Of a stretch of 20,439 bases of DNA, positions 7,138 to 13,741 are shown piece by piece (the stretch's first letter is position 1; each line of letters opens with the position of its first letter). The translations under genes were made by a program, and so were the position numbers. Location: the IMG/VR virus record IMGVR_UViG_3300042564_002657, positions 1 to 20,439 of that record. One strand, given 5' to 3'. A model generated the notes under the pieces. The model did no database searches. It was given only the letters and a program-made list of their open reading frames with translations, and was not told where the DNA came from. Origin of the DNA: a virus.

Positions 7138-7673
7138 TAATTCCTCTTTTGTACGTTTGCAATTTTATATACCTGTTGGACCGCCCGAGCCTGATAATAA
7201 CAATCTATTAGAGCATTGTGTGCCCCAACAGCGTTTTTATTTCTGGGATCTCCGTGTACACCAAACAGTGTACGACTATCTCGTATCTGCCAGAATTGCC
7301 AGGGTGCAGGTCTATTCAGTTGTCGATATAAGTTTTCAAGTATAACAATGTCAAACGCCGGACCCTGACACCAAATATTATTTGAACCAACTAAAAATTT
7401 ATTTAACTGGTCCATGGACGCATCCAGACTGGTACGCTCTTGTTCGCCCAGTGCCTCTTCACGAACATCTTCGGGTTGACGACCCCACCAGTCAACAGTG
7501 TCCTGTTGAACATGGCGATTCAGTGTTAGTTGCTCATCAACATCAATCCGAATATAAAGTCCAGTTTCGGTATTGACGTCGTCAGCAAAAGGATCAAACT
7601 TAACTGCACCCAATGTGAGAACCACCGCTTCCGGGCGGGTACTCAGTGTTTCAATATCAAGCATTATGTCCAT
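7137..7673 (-). CDS. DEDDh 3'-5' exonuclease (Rv2179c/DexA-like), 178 aa
   Basis: All five acidic/His catalytic residues of the DEDDh superfamily are visible: D6 and E8 in MLDIETLSTRP, D108 in GPAFDIVILENL, H152 and D157 in GAHNALIDC. The opening MDIMLDIETLSTRPEAVVLT and the short length match the Rv2179c-like exonuclease family and the T4 DexA type. It would trim single-stranded DNA or RNA from the 3' end with two metal ions in the cytoplasm. The active site is intact. The gene overlaps both neighbours by 1 nt (TAATG at each end) and has AAGGA before its ATG. Whether DNA or RNA is the substrate cannot be told from sequence. Confidence 0.88.
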   Translation of the reverse strand: MDIMLDIETLSTRPEAVVLTLGAVKFDPFADDVNTETGLYIRIDVDEQLTLNRHVQQDTVDWWGRQPEDVREEALGEQERTSLDASMDQLNKFLVGSNNIWCQGPAFDIVILENLYRQLNRPAPWQFWQIRDSRTLFGVHGDPRNKNAVGAHNALIDCYYQARAVQQVYKIANVQKRN

Positions 7674-8149
7674 TATTGATTCCTTAGTGCTTTTTCGGTT
7701 TCGGCTGCTACTACACGTTTACGTAGGCTACTAGAACTAAAACTATGATCGCGTCCATTAAATATTAATTCAATTTCTCGATCCCAACATTCTTTCTTGC
7801 CAGTAAAATCTTTGTTTTCGTATTCCACACCCAGTATTCTAACATCAACTGGTAATATAAGCAAAAGGTCAATTAAGTCTCGTTCAGTTTGATACACAAC
7901 TATTTCGTCCACAAATCTAGTGGCACTAAGTTGTATTTGTCTTTCCACAATACTTTGCACCGGAGGATTCTTGGTATCTGGCCGATCTATGGTGGGATCT
8001 GTTTGCAGAGCAGCAATAAGATAATCGCAGTGATTTTTTGCTTCCGACAACATAGCAATATGTCCGGCATGTAGCATATCAAAGGTGCTGAAGGTTATAC
8101 CAATCTTAAGGCCCTGTGCCTTAAGCTCTTTGATTTTATTGAATATCAT
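7673..8149 (-). CDS. Cytidylyltransferase-like nucleotidyltransferase, 158 aa
   Basis: The HxGH nucleotide-binding motif HAGH (27-30) is preceded by GITFSTFDML and followed by a helical Rossmann-like core; a serine-rich SSSSLRKR near residues 136-143 corresponds to the second ISTT-like signature. This is the fold of glycerol-3-phosphate cytidylyltransferase, RfaE/HldE C-domain and FAD synthetases. It would couple a phosphorylated substrate to CMP or AMP with release of pyrophosphate. Phages of this type often carry such enzymes. Substrate cannot be assigned; a sugar phosphate or glycerol phosphate would fit the sugar genes at 1-3956. The ATG at 8149 lies 1 nt after the clpS stop. Confidence 0.85.
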   Translation of the reverse strand: MIFNKIKELKAQGLKIGITFSTFDMLHAGHIAMLSEAKNHCDYLIAALQTDPTIDRPDTKNPPVQSIVERQIQLSATRFVDEIVVYQTERDLIDLLLILPVDVRILGVEYENKDFTGKKECWDREIELIFNGRDHSFSSSSLRKRVVAAETEKALRNQ

Positions 8150-8150
8150 A

Positions 8151-8462
8151 TTAGGTTGCTGGTTCTAGCTTAACGTTGAGTGGAAAACCATTGGTGCGGG
8201 CCAGCATGGTGGCTTCAACACCTTTTTGTTCGGCAATCTCGTAGGGCAGTGTACTAACTACGCTACTGCCTTCTTCGTGTATTTTGTGTGTGATTTCCAT
8301 AGCAGACTCTTCGCTATGATGGAAAATATTTTTGAGACTTTCAACTACAAATTCCATTGTAGTAGTATCATCGTTTAAGTATATAACATTAAACAAACTA
8401 GGAGGTTTGATATTTGTCTTAGTTTGTATTCGAGGTTTTACTATAACGTCTGTTTTGCTCAT
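8151..8462 (-). CDS. clpS: ATP-dependent Clp protease adaptor ClpS
   Basis: ClpS binds proteins with N-degrons (Leu, Phe, Tyr, Trp at the N-terminus) and hands them to ClpAP. The ClpS core is complete: PPSLFNVIYLNDDTTTMEFV (20-39) and KIHEEG (60-65). With an offset of four from E. coli ClpS, the substrate-pocket residues N30, D31, D32, T34, M36, V39, H62 and L95 all match N34, D35, D36, T38, M40, V43, H66 and L99, so N-degron binding is expected. The first 20 residues are a flexible tail that in E. coli modulates ClpA. No ClpA or ClpP is encoded here, so host partners would be needed. The gene follows hsp20 with a 62 nt gap that contains a strong hairpin; the ribosome binding site is weak (GAG close to the ATG at 8462). 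Confidence 0.93.
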   Translation of the reverse strand: MSKTDVIVKPRIQTKTNIKPPSLFNVIYLNDDTTTMEFVVESLKNIFHHSEESAMEITHKIHEEGSSVVSTLPYEIAEQKGVEATMLARTNGFPLNVKLEPAT

Positions 8463-8477
8463 AATCTCATATAGTTG

Positions 8478-8501
8478 TGTGGGGAGACGATACTCCCCAC
8501 A
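8478..8501 (-). promoter_or_regulatory. GC-rich hairpin between hsp20 and clpS
   Basis: On the minus strand TGTGGGGAG and CTCCCCACA form a perfect 9-bp stem with a 6 nt loop, ending 16 nt before the clpS ATG. No U-run follows, so it is not an ordinary intrinsic terminator. It may stabilise or process the mRNA, or influence clpS translation. Confidence 0.5.
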
Positions 8502-8524
8502 TGTTCATTATATTACTTATTCAA

Positions 8525-8962
8525 TTACTTTGCAAATGTAATGGCGATTTTCTTGGGTTTTTGTTCTTCGGGAACAATGTGCTCAATACTGATTGCCAGA
8601 ATACCGTTTATTACAGTGGCACCCTTGACTTCCATGTGGTCAGCCAGTGGAAAGCTACGTGTAAACGTACGAGCACTAATGCCACGATAATGGTAAGTGT
8701 ACTCGTCTTTTTGTTTTTGCTCACCACGAATGGTTAACACATTTTCCTTGAATTCAATGTCCAGATCTTCTTCAGTGAAGCCAGCAACTGCCAATTGAAT
8801 AGCATAATGTGTTTCATCAATCTGCACAATATTGTGCGGAGGATAGTTTCCATCTGTTTTGCTGTTGGCAAATGTGCGATTTAGTTCGTTGAATAAACGA
8901 TCAAATCCCACGGCATGGCGATGGATAGTGGGTAAGTCAAAAGCGGTGATATAGGTTGTCAT
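8525..8962 (-). CDS. Small heat shock protein Hsp20 (IbpA class)
   Basis: An ATP-independent holdase that binds unfolding proteins and keeps them ready for DnaK. The alpha-crystallin domain spans about residues 41-130. It contains the signature A115-T-V-I-N119-G120-I-L122, the strand VLTIRGEQKQ (75-84) and the arginine-rich YRGISARTFTRSF dimer region. The C-terminal tail has the I-x-I motif in KKIAI (137-141), needed for oligomer assembly. The N-terminus with GFDRLFNELNR is typical of the IbpA class. Length (145 aa) is normal. Hsp20 is well known in T4-like cyanophages. It lies 77 nt downstream of dnaK and its leader copies features of the dnaK leader (AAGGAG sequestered by CTTGCTT, see 8969-8987). 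Confidence 0.93.
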   Translation of the reverse strand: MTTYITAFDLPTIHRHAVGFDRLFNELNRTFANSKTDGNYPPHNIVQIDETHYAIQLAVAGFTEEDLDIEFKENVLTIRGEQKQKDEYTYHYRGISARTFTRSFPLADHMEVKGATVINGILAISIEHIVPEEQKPKKIAITFAK

Positions 8963-8968
8963 AGTTTT

Positions 8969-8987
8969 CTCCTTTCAAATAAGCAAG
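8969..8987 (-). promoter_or_regulatory. Candidate ROSE-like RNA thermometer over the hsp20 ribosome binding site
   Basis: In the mRNA, CUUGCUU (8987-8981) can pair with the Shine-Dalgarno AAGGAG (8974-8969) across a 6 nt loop: C:G, U:A, U:G, bulged G, C:G, U:A, U:A. The UUGCU opposite AGGA with a bulged G is the defining feature of ROSE elements in bacterial hsp20 leaders. The same pairing occurs before dnaK. Confidence 0.5.
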
Positions 8988-9002
8988 TTATGACGTATAT
9001 GA

Positions 9003-9029
9003 GTGCAGACCCCACCTGGGCATCTACAC
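9003..9029 (-). promoter_or_regulatory. Upstream hairpin in hsp20 leader, shared core with dnaK leader
   Basis: GTGTAGAT pairs with GTCTGCAC (two wobble pairs), with an inner CCC/GGG stem and AGGT loop. The internal GATGCC...GGGTC is also found in the hairpin at 10947-10969 before dnaK. No U-run follows, so it is not a plain dnaK terminator. Confidence 0.5.
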
Positions 9030-9039
9030 CGCATATTCT

Positions 9040-10920
9040 TTACTTCGTTTCTTTAAATTCAGCATCAACTACATCGTCATCAGCCTTGGGCTGTTCCGCT
9101 GTTGTCTCTGGCTGTTGTACTTCATTAAGTATATTTGCAGCAACAAGTAGTTCGGATATCTTGGTAGTAATTAGTTCCTTGTCTGTTTCTGTAATTGTTT
9201 TTTCGAGGTTGGTGATAGCCTCATTAATTTTAGTCGTCTGATCTGCTGTTAGCTTGCCTTCCGCTTCCTTGATATCAGTCTGAACCTTGTGGATAACGGA
9301 ATCCGCTTGGTTGCGTACTTCAATCAATTCACGTTGCTTTGTATCTGCATCAGCATTGGCTTCAGCATCGCGAATCATTTCTTCAATTTGCTCTTTGCTT
9401 AGACCACTGTCAGACTTAATGGTAATCTTATTTTCTTTGCCAGTGTTTTTATCCCGGGCACTTACTTTAAGAATACCATTGGCGTCAACATCCAGCATGA
9501 CTTCCACTTGTGGTACACCACGTCGAGCAGGTTGAATTCCTTCTAAGTTGAATTCACCCAATAGTTTATTATATTGTACAAGTTCGCGTTCACCCTGATA
9601 GACTTTAATAGTTACAGCCGGCTGGTTGTCTTCGGCTGTGCTGAACACCTGACCATTCTTGGTTGGTATTGTGGTGTTCTTGGTAATTAGTTTCGTCATC
9701 ACTCCGCCCATGGTTTCGATACCTAGGCTTAGTGGTGTCACATCAAGTAGTAATACGTCTTTACGGCTACCGCCCAGCACAGCACCTTGTACTGCTGCAC
9801 CTACCGCTACTGCTTCATCCGGATTGACATCACGACGTGGTGCCCGTCCAAATAACTTTTCAACTTCTTCTTGTACTCGTGGCATACGAGTCATACCACC
9901 AACCAGGATAACTTCATCAATGTCCGTGGCTGTTACACCTGCGTCACGCATGGCAACACGGCATGGTTCAATACTGCGTTGGATCAATTCGTCTACCAGG
10001 CTTTCCAGTTTAGCACGAGTCATCTTGATGTTCATGTGCTTGGGACCTGTGGCATCTGCTGTGATATAAGGTAAGTTTACATCTGTTTGTGTGCTATTAG
10101 ATAGTTCAATCTTGGTACGCTCTGCAGCTTCTTTAAGACGCTGTAGTGCCATTACGTCTTTACTTAAATCAACACCTGATTCCTTTTTAAACTCGGTAAT
10201 CAAGTAATTCATAATGCGTTGGTCAAAGTCTTCGCCGCCTAGGAATGTATCACCATTAGTGGAAAGGACTTCAAATTGTTTATCACCGTCCACATTGGCA
10301 ATATCAATAATACTAACGTCAAAGGTACCACCACCCAGGTCGTACACAGCGATCTTGCGATCAGCTTTTTCATTTTTGTCCACTCCATATGCCAATGCTG
10401 CTGCAGTTGGCTCATTGATAATACGTAATACTTCTAGTCCGGCAATTGCTCCGGCATCTTTGGTTGCTTGACGCTGACTATCATTGAAGTAAGCAGGTAC
10501 AGTAATAACTGCCTGTGTTACTTCGTGTCCCAGATAATCTTCTGCGGTCTTCTTCATCTTGCGAAGAACTTCAGCACTGATTTGCGGAGGTGCTAGTTCA
10601 GTGTCGTTGGCTGATACCCATGCATCACCGTTTGCACTTTCAATGATCCGGTATGGCATGAGATCAATATCTTTTTGTACTGCTTCTTCTTTAAATTTAC
10701 GGCCAATTAATCTCTTGGACGCATAGATAGTATTTTTGGGGTTTGTTACTGCTTGACGTTTTGCGCCGGCACCTACAATAATCTCTTCAGCAGTATAGGC
10801 AACGATACTGGGTGTAGTACGTGCGCCTTCACTATTTTCAATTACTTTTGGGATTCCGTTTTCGATTACTGCTACGCAGCTATTAGTGGTACCGAGATCG
10901 ATACCGATGATTGTGCTCAT
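9040..10920 (-). CDS. dnaK: Full-length chaperone DnaK (Hsp70)
   Basis: DnaK is the ATP-driven Hsp70 chaperone that folds and disaggregates proteins with DnaJ and GrpE. The nucleotide-binding domain has [14 protein letters not shown] (5-18), the catalytic Lys K69, [19 protein letters not shown] (139-157), [12 protein letters not shown] (168-179) and YDLGGGTFD with T199. The hydrophobic linker [10 protein letters not shown] is at 389-398, then the substrate-binding domain, an alpha-helical lid (about 505-605) and the C-terminal tail DVVDAEF. At 626 residues it is nearly as long as E. coli DnaK (638), and it shares the insert region and tail of the Pseudomonadota proteins, so it looks like a fairly recent transfer from such a host. 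No dnaJ or grpE is in the window. The ATG at 10920 follows AAGGAG; it is first in the chaperone set and may have its own late-type promoter. Confidence 0.97.
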   Translation of the reverse strand: MSTIIGIDLGTTNSCVAVIENGIPKVIENSEGARTTPSIVAYTAEEIIVGAGAKRQAVTNPKNTIYASKRLIGRKFKEEAVQKDIDLMPYRIIESANGDAWVSANDTELAPPQISAEVLRKMKKTAEDYLGHEVTQAVITVPAYFNDSQRQATKDAGAIAGLEVLRIINEPTAAALAYGVDKNEKADRKIAVYDLGGGTFDVSIIDIANVDGDKQFEVLSTNGDTFLGGEDFDQRIMNYLITEFKKESGVDLSKDVMALQRLKEAAERTKIELSNSTQTDVNLPYITADATGPKHMNIKMTRAKLESLVDELIQRSIEPCRVAMRDAGVTATDIDEVILVGGMTRMPRVQEEVEKLFGRAPRRDVNPDEAVAVGAAVQGAVLGGSRKDVLLLDVTPLSLGIETMGGVMTKLITKNTTIPTKNGQVFSTAEDNQPAVTIKVYQGERELVQYNKLLGEFNLEGIQPARRGVPQVEVMLDVDANGILKVSARDKNTGKENKITIKSDSGLSKEQIEEMIRDAEANADADTKQRELIEVRNQADSVIHKVQTDIKEAEGKLTADQTTKINEAITNLEKTITETDKELITTKISELLVAANILNEVQQPETTAEQPKADDDVVDAEFKETK

Positions 10921-10925
10921 AGTTT

Positions 10926-10943
10926 CTCCTTAAGTTAAGCAAG
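10926..10943 (-). promoter_or_regulatory. Candidate ROSE-like RNA thermometer over the dnaK ribosome binding site
   Basis: CUUGCUU (10943-10937) faces the Shine-Dalgarno AAGGAG (10931-10926) across a 5 nt loop and pairs with it with one bulged G, as at 8969-8987. The stem is short, so it would melt easily; this is expected of a thermometer but also makes chance pairing possible. The paired occurrence in two heat-shock genes supports it. Confidence 0.5.
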
Positions 10944-10946
10944 TTT

Positions 10947-10969
10947 TATAGGACCCGAGGCATCCTATA
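10947..10969 (-). promoter_or_regulatory. 5' hairpin in the dnaK leader
   Basis: TATAGGA and TCCTATA form a perfect 7-bp stem around a 9 nt loop. The GATGCC...GGGTC core matches the hairpin before hsp20. If transcription starts from the late-type box at 10974-10981, this hairpin would be at the very 5' end of the mRNA. Confidence 0.55.
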
Positions 10970-10973
10970 CAAT

Positions 10974-10981
10974 TATTTATA
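10974..10981 (-). promoter_or_regulatory. Possible T4-type late promoter box before dnaK
   Basis: TATAAATA on the minus strand is the exact T4 late promoter sequence, about 54 nt before the dnaK ATG. An 8-mer of this composition is expected a few times by chance in a window of this size, so support is from position only. Confidence 0.35.
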
Positions 10982-10992
10982 CATGTAGCAAA

Positions 10993-11340
10993 TTATTTAT
11001 CAGGTTGTTTTCTAAATAAAAAATAGTCCAATACACCATTGACTTTTTTAGCAGGGCTTAGAAAATTGTTGGGTCCATAGTAATAGGTTTTTTCTTGACC
11101 GCATAGCCATTGATTACCTTCTGTGACATTTACTATGACTGCATCGGATCGCAACACAGCCGCGGCAAGCCATTCGGCATTTTGCATTTCATCTCGATGC
11201 AGATAGATGTTATACATTTCGTCACTGTTCTCACACATACGGGCCAATAACTCTACATCGTCCATGGTGGCATCAACCACAGTCACCGTGTGCAGTTCAT
11301 CATCAACAAAGTCCGGAGGAGTTATAAAGTTACTATGCAT
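10993..11340 (-). CDS. Unknown protein of marine T4-like phages, 115 aa
   Basis: The protein begins MHSNFITPPDFVDDELHTV and continues with an alternating strand/helix pattern (VTVVDATMDDVELLARMC, then MYNIYLHRDEM, then SDAVIVNVTE) that suggests a small alpha/beta fold. The C-terminal YYYGPNNFLSPAKKVNGVLDYF is a segment I associate with a conserved unknown family of T4-like cyanophages. No catalytic motif is recognisable. Its ATG overlaps the end of the large membrane protein gene by 8 nt, so it belongs to the same transcript; a clear ribosome binding site is missing, which points to translational coupling. It lies immediately upstream of the dnaK leader. Confidence 0.75.
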   Translation of the reverse strand: MHSNFITPPDFVDDELHTVTVVDATMDDVELLARMCENSDEMYNIYLHRDEMQNAEWLAAAVLRSDAVIVNVTEGNQWLCGQEKTYYYGPNNFLSPAKKVNGVLDYFLFRKQPDK

Positions 11341-12976
11341 TTTTATTTTTCAAAATATCTTCGATCTGTTGTTCAACTTGACTTTGTTCAGCGTCATTTA
11401 GGTCTTCAACTTCATATTCACCGGCTTCTAATTTTTGTATCAGATGCTGAATGTAAGCCTGATTATAAGTGTAGCTGTCAGTAGAGTTTTTATCAATCTC
11501 GATCCACTTAACGCTATTCCATTTAAACAGTCTCTCAGGCAAATAGTCGGTACGTATGAACATGTCGCCCTTGGCCGGGCTTGGCGGAAACGCTTCACCA
11601 AATCCACATTGTGCAGCATTACTGTTAGATATCTCATTGTCAGCCTGAATTGATAACTCTGGGTGCAAACTGGAAAATGCATCTAAATTATAAACCTTGC
11701 CTTGATACCGAACAGCATAGTCAGCACCGCGACGTATCGGGGTATTGAATGGGTCAACAGGCTTTACAGGCTCAGGCGGAGTTTCTTCGACTGTTTGTTC
11801 AACTTCTTTGGGTGCATTATCTTGAAATAATTTTACCAGTGCTTCGTGTGAAGCTTGTTCAGCAGCTTGGTCTTCGGCTTGTTCTTTGTGTTCATCTATA
11901 ACACGCTGTGCCCACATTTCTTCATTTTCCAAAACTGGAATATCTAAATCTTCCGCATGATATTCATCAGCATCAATTGTCTGTGCTGTAGCCTGTGCGT
12001 TGGCAAAGAACTGCTCCGTCTCAGGCTCTATAACTTCAACAACAGGTTCCAATTGGTCTACAGCAGCATTGGCTGCAATGGCACGTATCTGTTCCAATTG
12101 TTCTTGGGTTAGTTCAGGATAAGGTTCATAAGGAGGTGGCGACTCTTCTGGTGGTTCCTCTGTCGCAGTGGCTACAGGAACGGTTTGTTCTTCCTCATCA
12201 TGCACCAGACCTTTTTTATCTTCCCTGGCCCATTCCAGTTGTTTATTGGATGCTAGAATCAAACATAAGGCCAAAGGATCAAAAACTATTACAATAAGAA
12301 TAATGATCCAACTCACAGCACGTTCCAATACATTAGCATCCGGATTGTCACCGTAGACAAAGGCTGCAATGTATTTTACTGGACCAACATCGGCTTCGAT
12401 CTTTCTAAACTCTGCTGCCAGTGGCGCACGTTCTTGTTGTAATTTGGCAATCTTCTTTTGTGCAGTTACAATTTCTGTTTGTAGACTGGAACGTTCCTTG
12501 GCCTGTTGCTTACGTACTAGTACCGCTCTTTCAGCGCCACGTTCGGTATCTGTACGACCAAGCAAACTGTCTACCTGTGCATCCATTTGCAGTAATGCTC
12601 GTTTGTTTGCGTCTATGTTGTCTTTTTCGGTTTTGATCTGTTCGTCGTAGATGGCAACTTTACTCATTGCATCGCCACTGACTAGATTTTGATCACTGTG
12701 TGCCTTGGATAAGAATCCAAAAATACCCATGCTGGTTAATAGCATCAGGAACACAATGGCCGGAATTAGATAAGTTTTATATGCCCACGAAATTCTGGCC
12801 CAGTTATTGTGTAACCACACTGTGGCAGTAATCTTGCCAGCTTCCAATGCACCGCCCATAATAATAACAGGCACCACGGCTGCTGCAAAGATGGCTGTAA
12901 GGCCTTCAACTGAATACCATGCAGCAATAGCACTGATGGTGATGGCAATCACCATCATTAAGTAACCGAATATCAT
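11333..12976 (-). CDS. Large phage membrane protein with coiled coil, 547 aa
   Basis: Four transmembrane helices are visible at about 3-21, 27-45, 68-89 and 221-243. Between helices 3 and 4 lies a long coiled coil (about 105-195) rich in Lys, Glu and Gln, facing one side of the membrane. After helix 4 comes an acidic, Pro/Glu-rich stretch (about 258-430) of low complexity. The C-terminal domain (about 430-547) has SPAKGDMFIRTDYLPERLFKW, and then KWIEIDK and TDSYTYNQAYI, a module I have seen in membrane proteins of marine myoviruses; its role is unknown. The ATG at 12976 lacks a ribosome binding site. A consensus-like promoter lies 30-58 nt upstream. A role in membrane remodelling or in anchoring replication or virion assembly is possible, but none is demonstrated. 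Confidence 0.85.
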   Translation of the reverse strand: MIFGYLMMVIAITISAIAAWYSVEGLTAIFAAAVVPVIIMGGALEAGKITATVWLHNNWARISWAYKTYLIPAIVFLMLLTSMGIFGFLSKAHSDQNLVSGDAMSKVAIYDEQIKTEKDNIDANKRALLQMDAQVDSLLGRTDTERGAERAVLVRKQQAKERSSLQTEIVTAQKKIAKLQQERAPLAAEFRKIEADVGPVKYIAAFVYGDNPDANVLERAVSWIIILIVIVFDPLALCLILASNKQLEWAREDKKGLVHDEEEQTVPVATATEEPPEESPPPYEPYPELTQEQLEQIRAIAANAAVDQLEPVVEVIEPETEQFFANAQATAQTIDADEYHAEDLDIPVLENEEMWAQRVIDEHKEQAEDQAAEQASHEALVKLFQDNAPKEVEQTVEETPPEPVKPVDPFNTPIRRGADYAVRYQGKVYNLDAFSSLHPELSIQADNEISNSNAAQCGFGEAFPPSPAKGDMFIRTDYLPERLFKWNSVKWIEIDKNSTDSYTYNQAYIQHLIQKLEAGEYEVEDLNDAEQSQVEQQIEDILKNKNA

Positions 12977-13005
12977 AGAGTGTATTTATTTAGAATAGTC
13001 TTGTC

Positions 13006-13034
13006 AATATAGCAGATTACTGTGATGTTGTCAA
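13006..13034 (-). promoter_or_regulatory. Sigma70-type promoter for the large membrane protein
   Basis: TTGACA (13034-13029) and TATATT (13011-13006) are separated by 17 nt; predicted start is near 12999, about 23 nt before the ATG. The -35 box overlaps the end of the micro-ORF at 13017-13091. A second TTGACA at 13007-13002 with TACACT would start inside the gene and is less likely. Confidence 0.65.
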
Positions 13035-13091
13035 CTGTTTTGGTTCGTCTGGATGAACGTAACCGGTGCTGTTAGGATTTTGTACGCCCAT
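13017..13091 (-). CDS. Possible micro-ORF, 24 aa
   Basis: An ATG at 13091, 3 nt after the stop of the ILEI-domain gene, opens a 24-codon frame (MGVQNPNSTGYVHPDEP...) ending in TAA at 13019-13017. The composition looks like a real phage peptide, but a ribosome binding site is weak, so it would depend on coupling to the gene before it. Without it, the 118 nt gap holds only the promoter at 13006-13034. Low confidence. Confidence 0.35.
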   Translation of the reverse strand: MGVQNPNSTGYVHPDEPKQLTTSQ

Positions 13092-13094
13092 TGA

Positions 13095-13739
13095 TTAAAT
13101 TTTTACGCCAATAAAGATGTGGCTATTTCTACCTGCTGCCCATGTGTTAGCATTAGTGGATCCGTAACCGGTATTAATGGCAGATCTAACTCCAGCATTT
13201 AGTGCTGATGCATCCCATACCGTTAACGCAACAATGTTGCCACTGGCCACTGTAGACAAAGCATTGGCCAATGCTGTTAAATCCCCTGCTACACCATATG
13301 TATCATAATTGGCCGTGCTAACTAGATTGCCATAGGTATCCAGGACTACCATATTGTGTCCTCGATCATCGATATTTAAAACTTCAATGTCATTGACCAC
13401 AACTCTGGAGTTTTGGTAGCTAGGAACATCCCATGATGATGCGTAAACATAAATTTTGTTGCCACTTACATATTGTGTAGTTTCTAACGCCGCTGTTGTA
13501 CCAAATGCTTCATAGAACGTAAAAGCCGGCGCAGTACTGATCCAGGGACGACCCACTATTAATCCGCCTGTATTTGGATTGTTTATTGTGCTATTGTCAT
13601 TGAATTGTGTGGGTAGCAAAGTTATATCGTATGTTGCTCTTGGTTCTCCATCTGCTGCTCGGCCCGAAGCTGCTAGATCTAGTTTTGCTTTTTGTCTTAG
13701 CTCTCTTGTGGCTAAATGTGCGATTCCATTTGCTGACAT
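13095..13739 (-). CDS. Putative structural protein with ILEI/PANDER (FAM3-like) domain, 214 aa
   Basis: The C-terminal half (about 110-214) matches the ILEI/PANDER domain of FAM3 and related proteins. Its features in order are VNDIEV, RGHNMVVLD (126-134), the YDTYG turn (145-149), GNIVALTVWDAS (167-178) and the terminal RNSHIFIGVKI. In eukaryotes this is a carbohydrate-binding-like extracellular domain; in phages it occurs in tail-associated proteins, which fits a receptor-contacting role. The N-terminal half starts MSANGIAHLATRELRQ and contains a proline/threonine-rich ITLLPTQF...NTGGLIVGRPW part that I do not recognise. I chose the ATG at 13739 because AAGGAG lies 8 nt before it; the longer frame uses a TTG 21 nt upstream that overlaps that ribosome binding site. 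It follows the 100-residue protein by 2 nt. Confidence 0.75.
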   Translation of the reverse strand: MSANGIAHLATRELRQKAKLDLAASGRAADGEPRATYDITLLPTQFNDNSTINNPNTGGLIVGRPWISTAPAFTFYEAFGTTAALETTQYVSGNKIYVYASSWDVPSYQNSRVVVNDIEVLNIDDRGHNMVVLDTYGNLVSTANYDTYGVAGDLTALANALSTVASGNIVALTVWDASALNAGVRSAINTGYGSTNANTWAAGRNSHIFIGVKI

Positions 13740-13741
13740 CG

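Noticed and set aside
8478-8501. Hairpin as terminator for hsp20
   Set aside because: No U-run follows on the minus strand, and clpS follows within 16 nt; kept as a regulatory hairpin.
9287-10471. Several long plus-strand frames opposite dnaK
   Set aside because: They are mirror images of the strongly conserved dnaK coding sequence, lack ribosome binding sites and give low-complexity Ser/Thr proteins.
12979-13007. Second TTGACA-17-TACACT promoter for the membrane protein gene
   Set aside because: Transcription would start inside the first codons of the gene; the promoter at 13006-13034 fits better.
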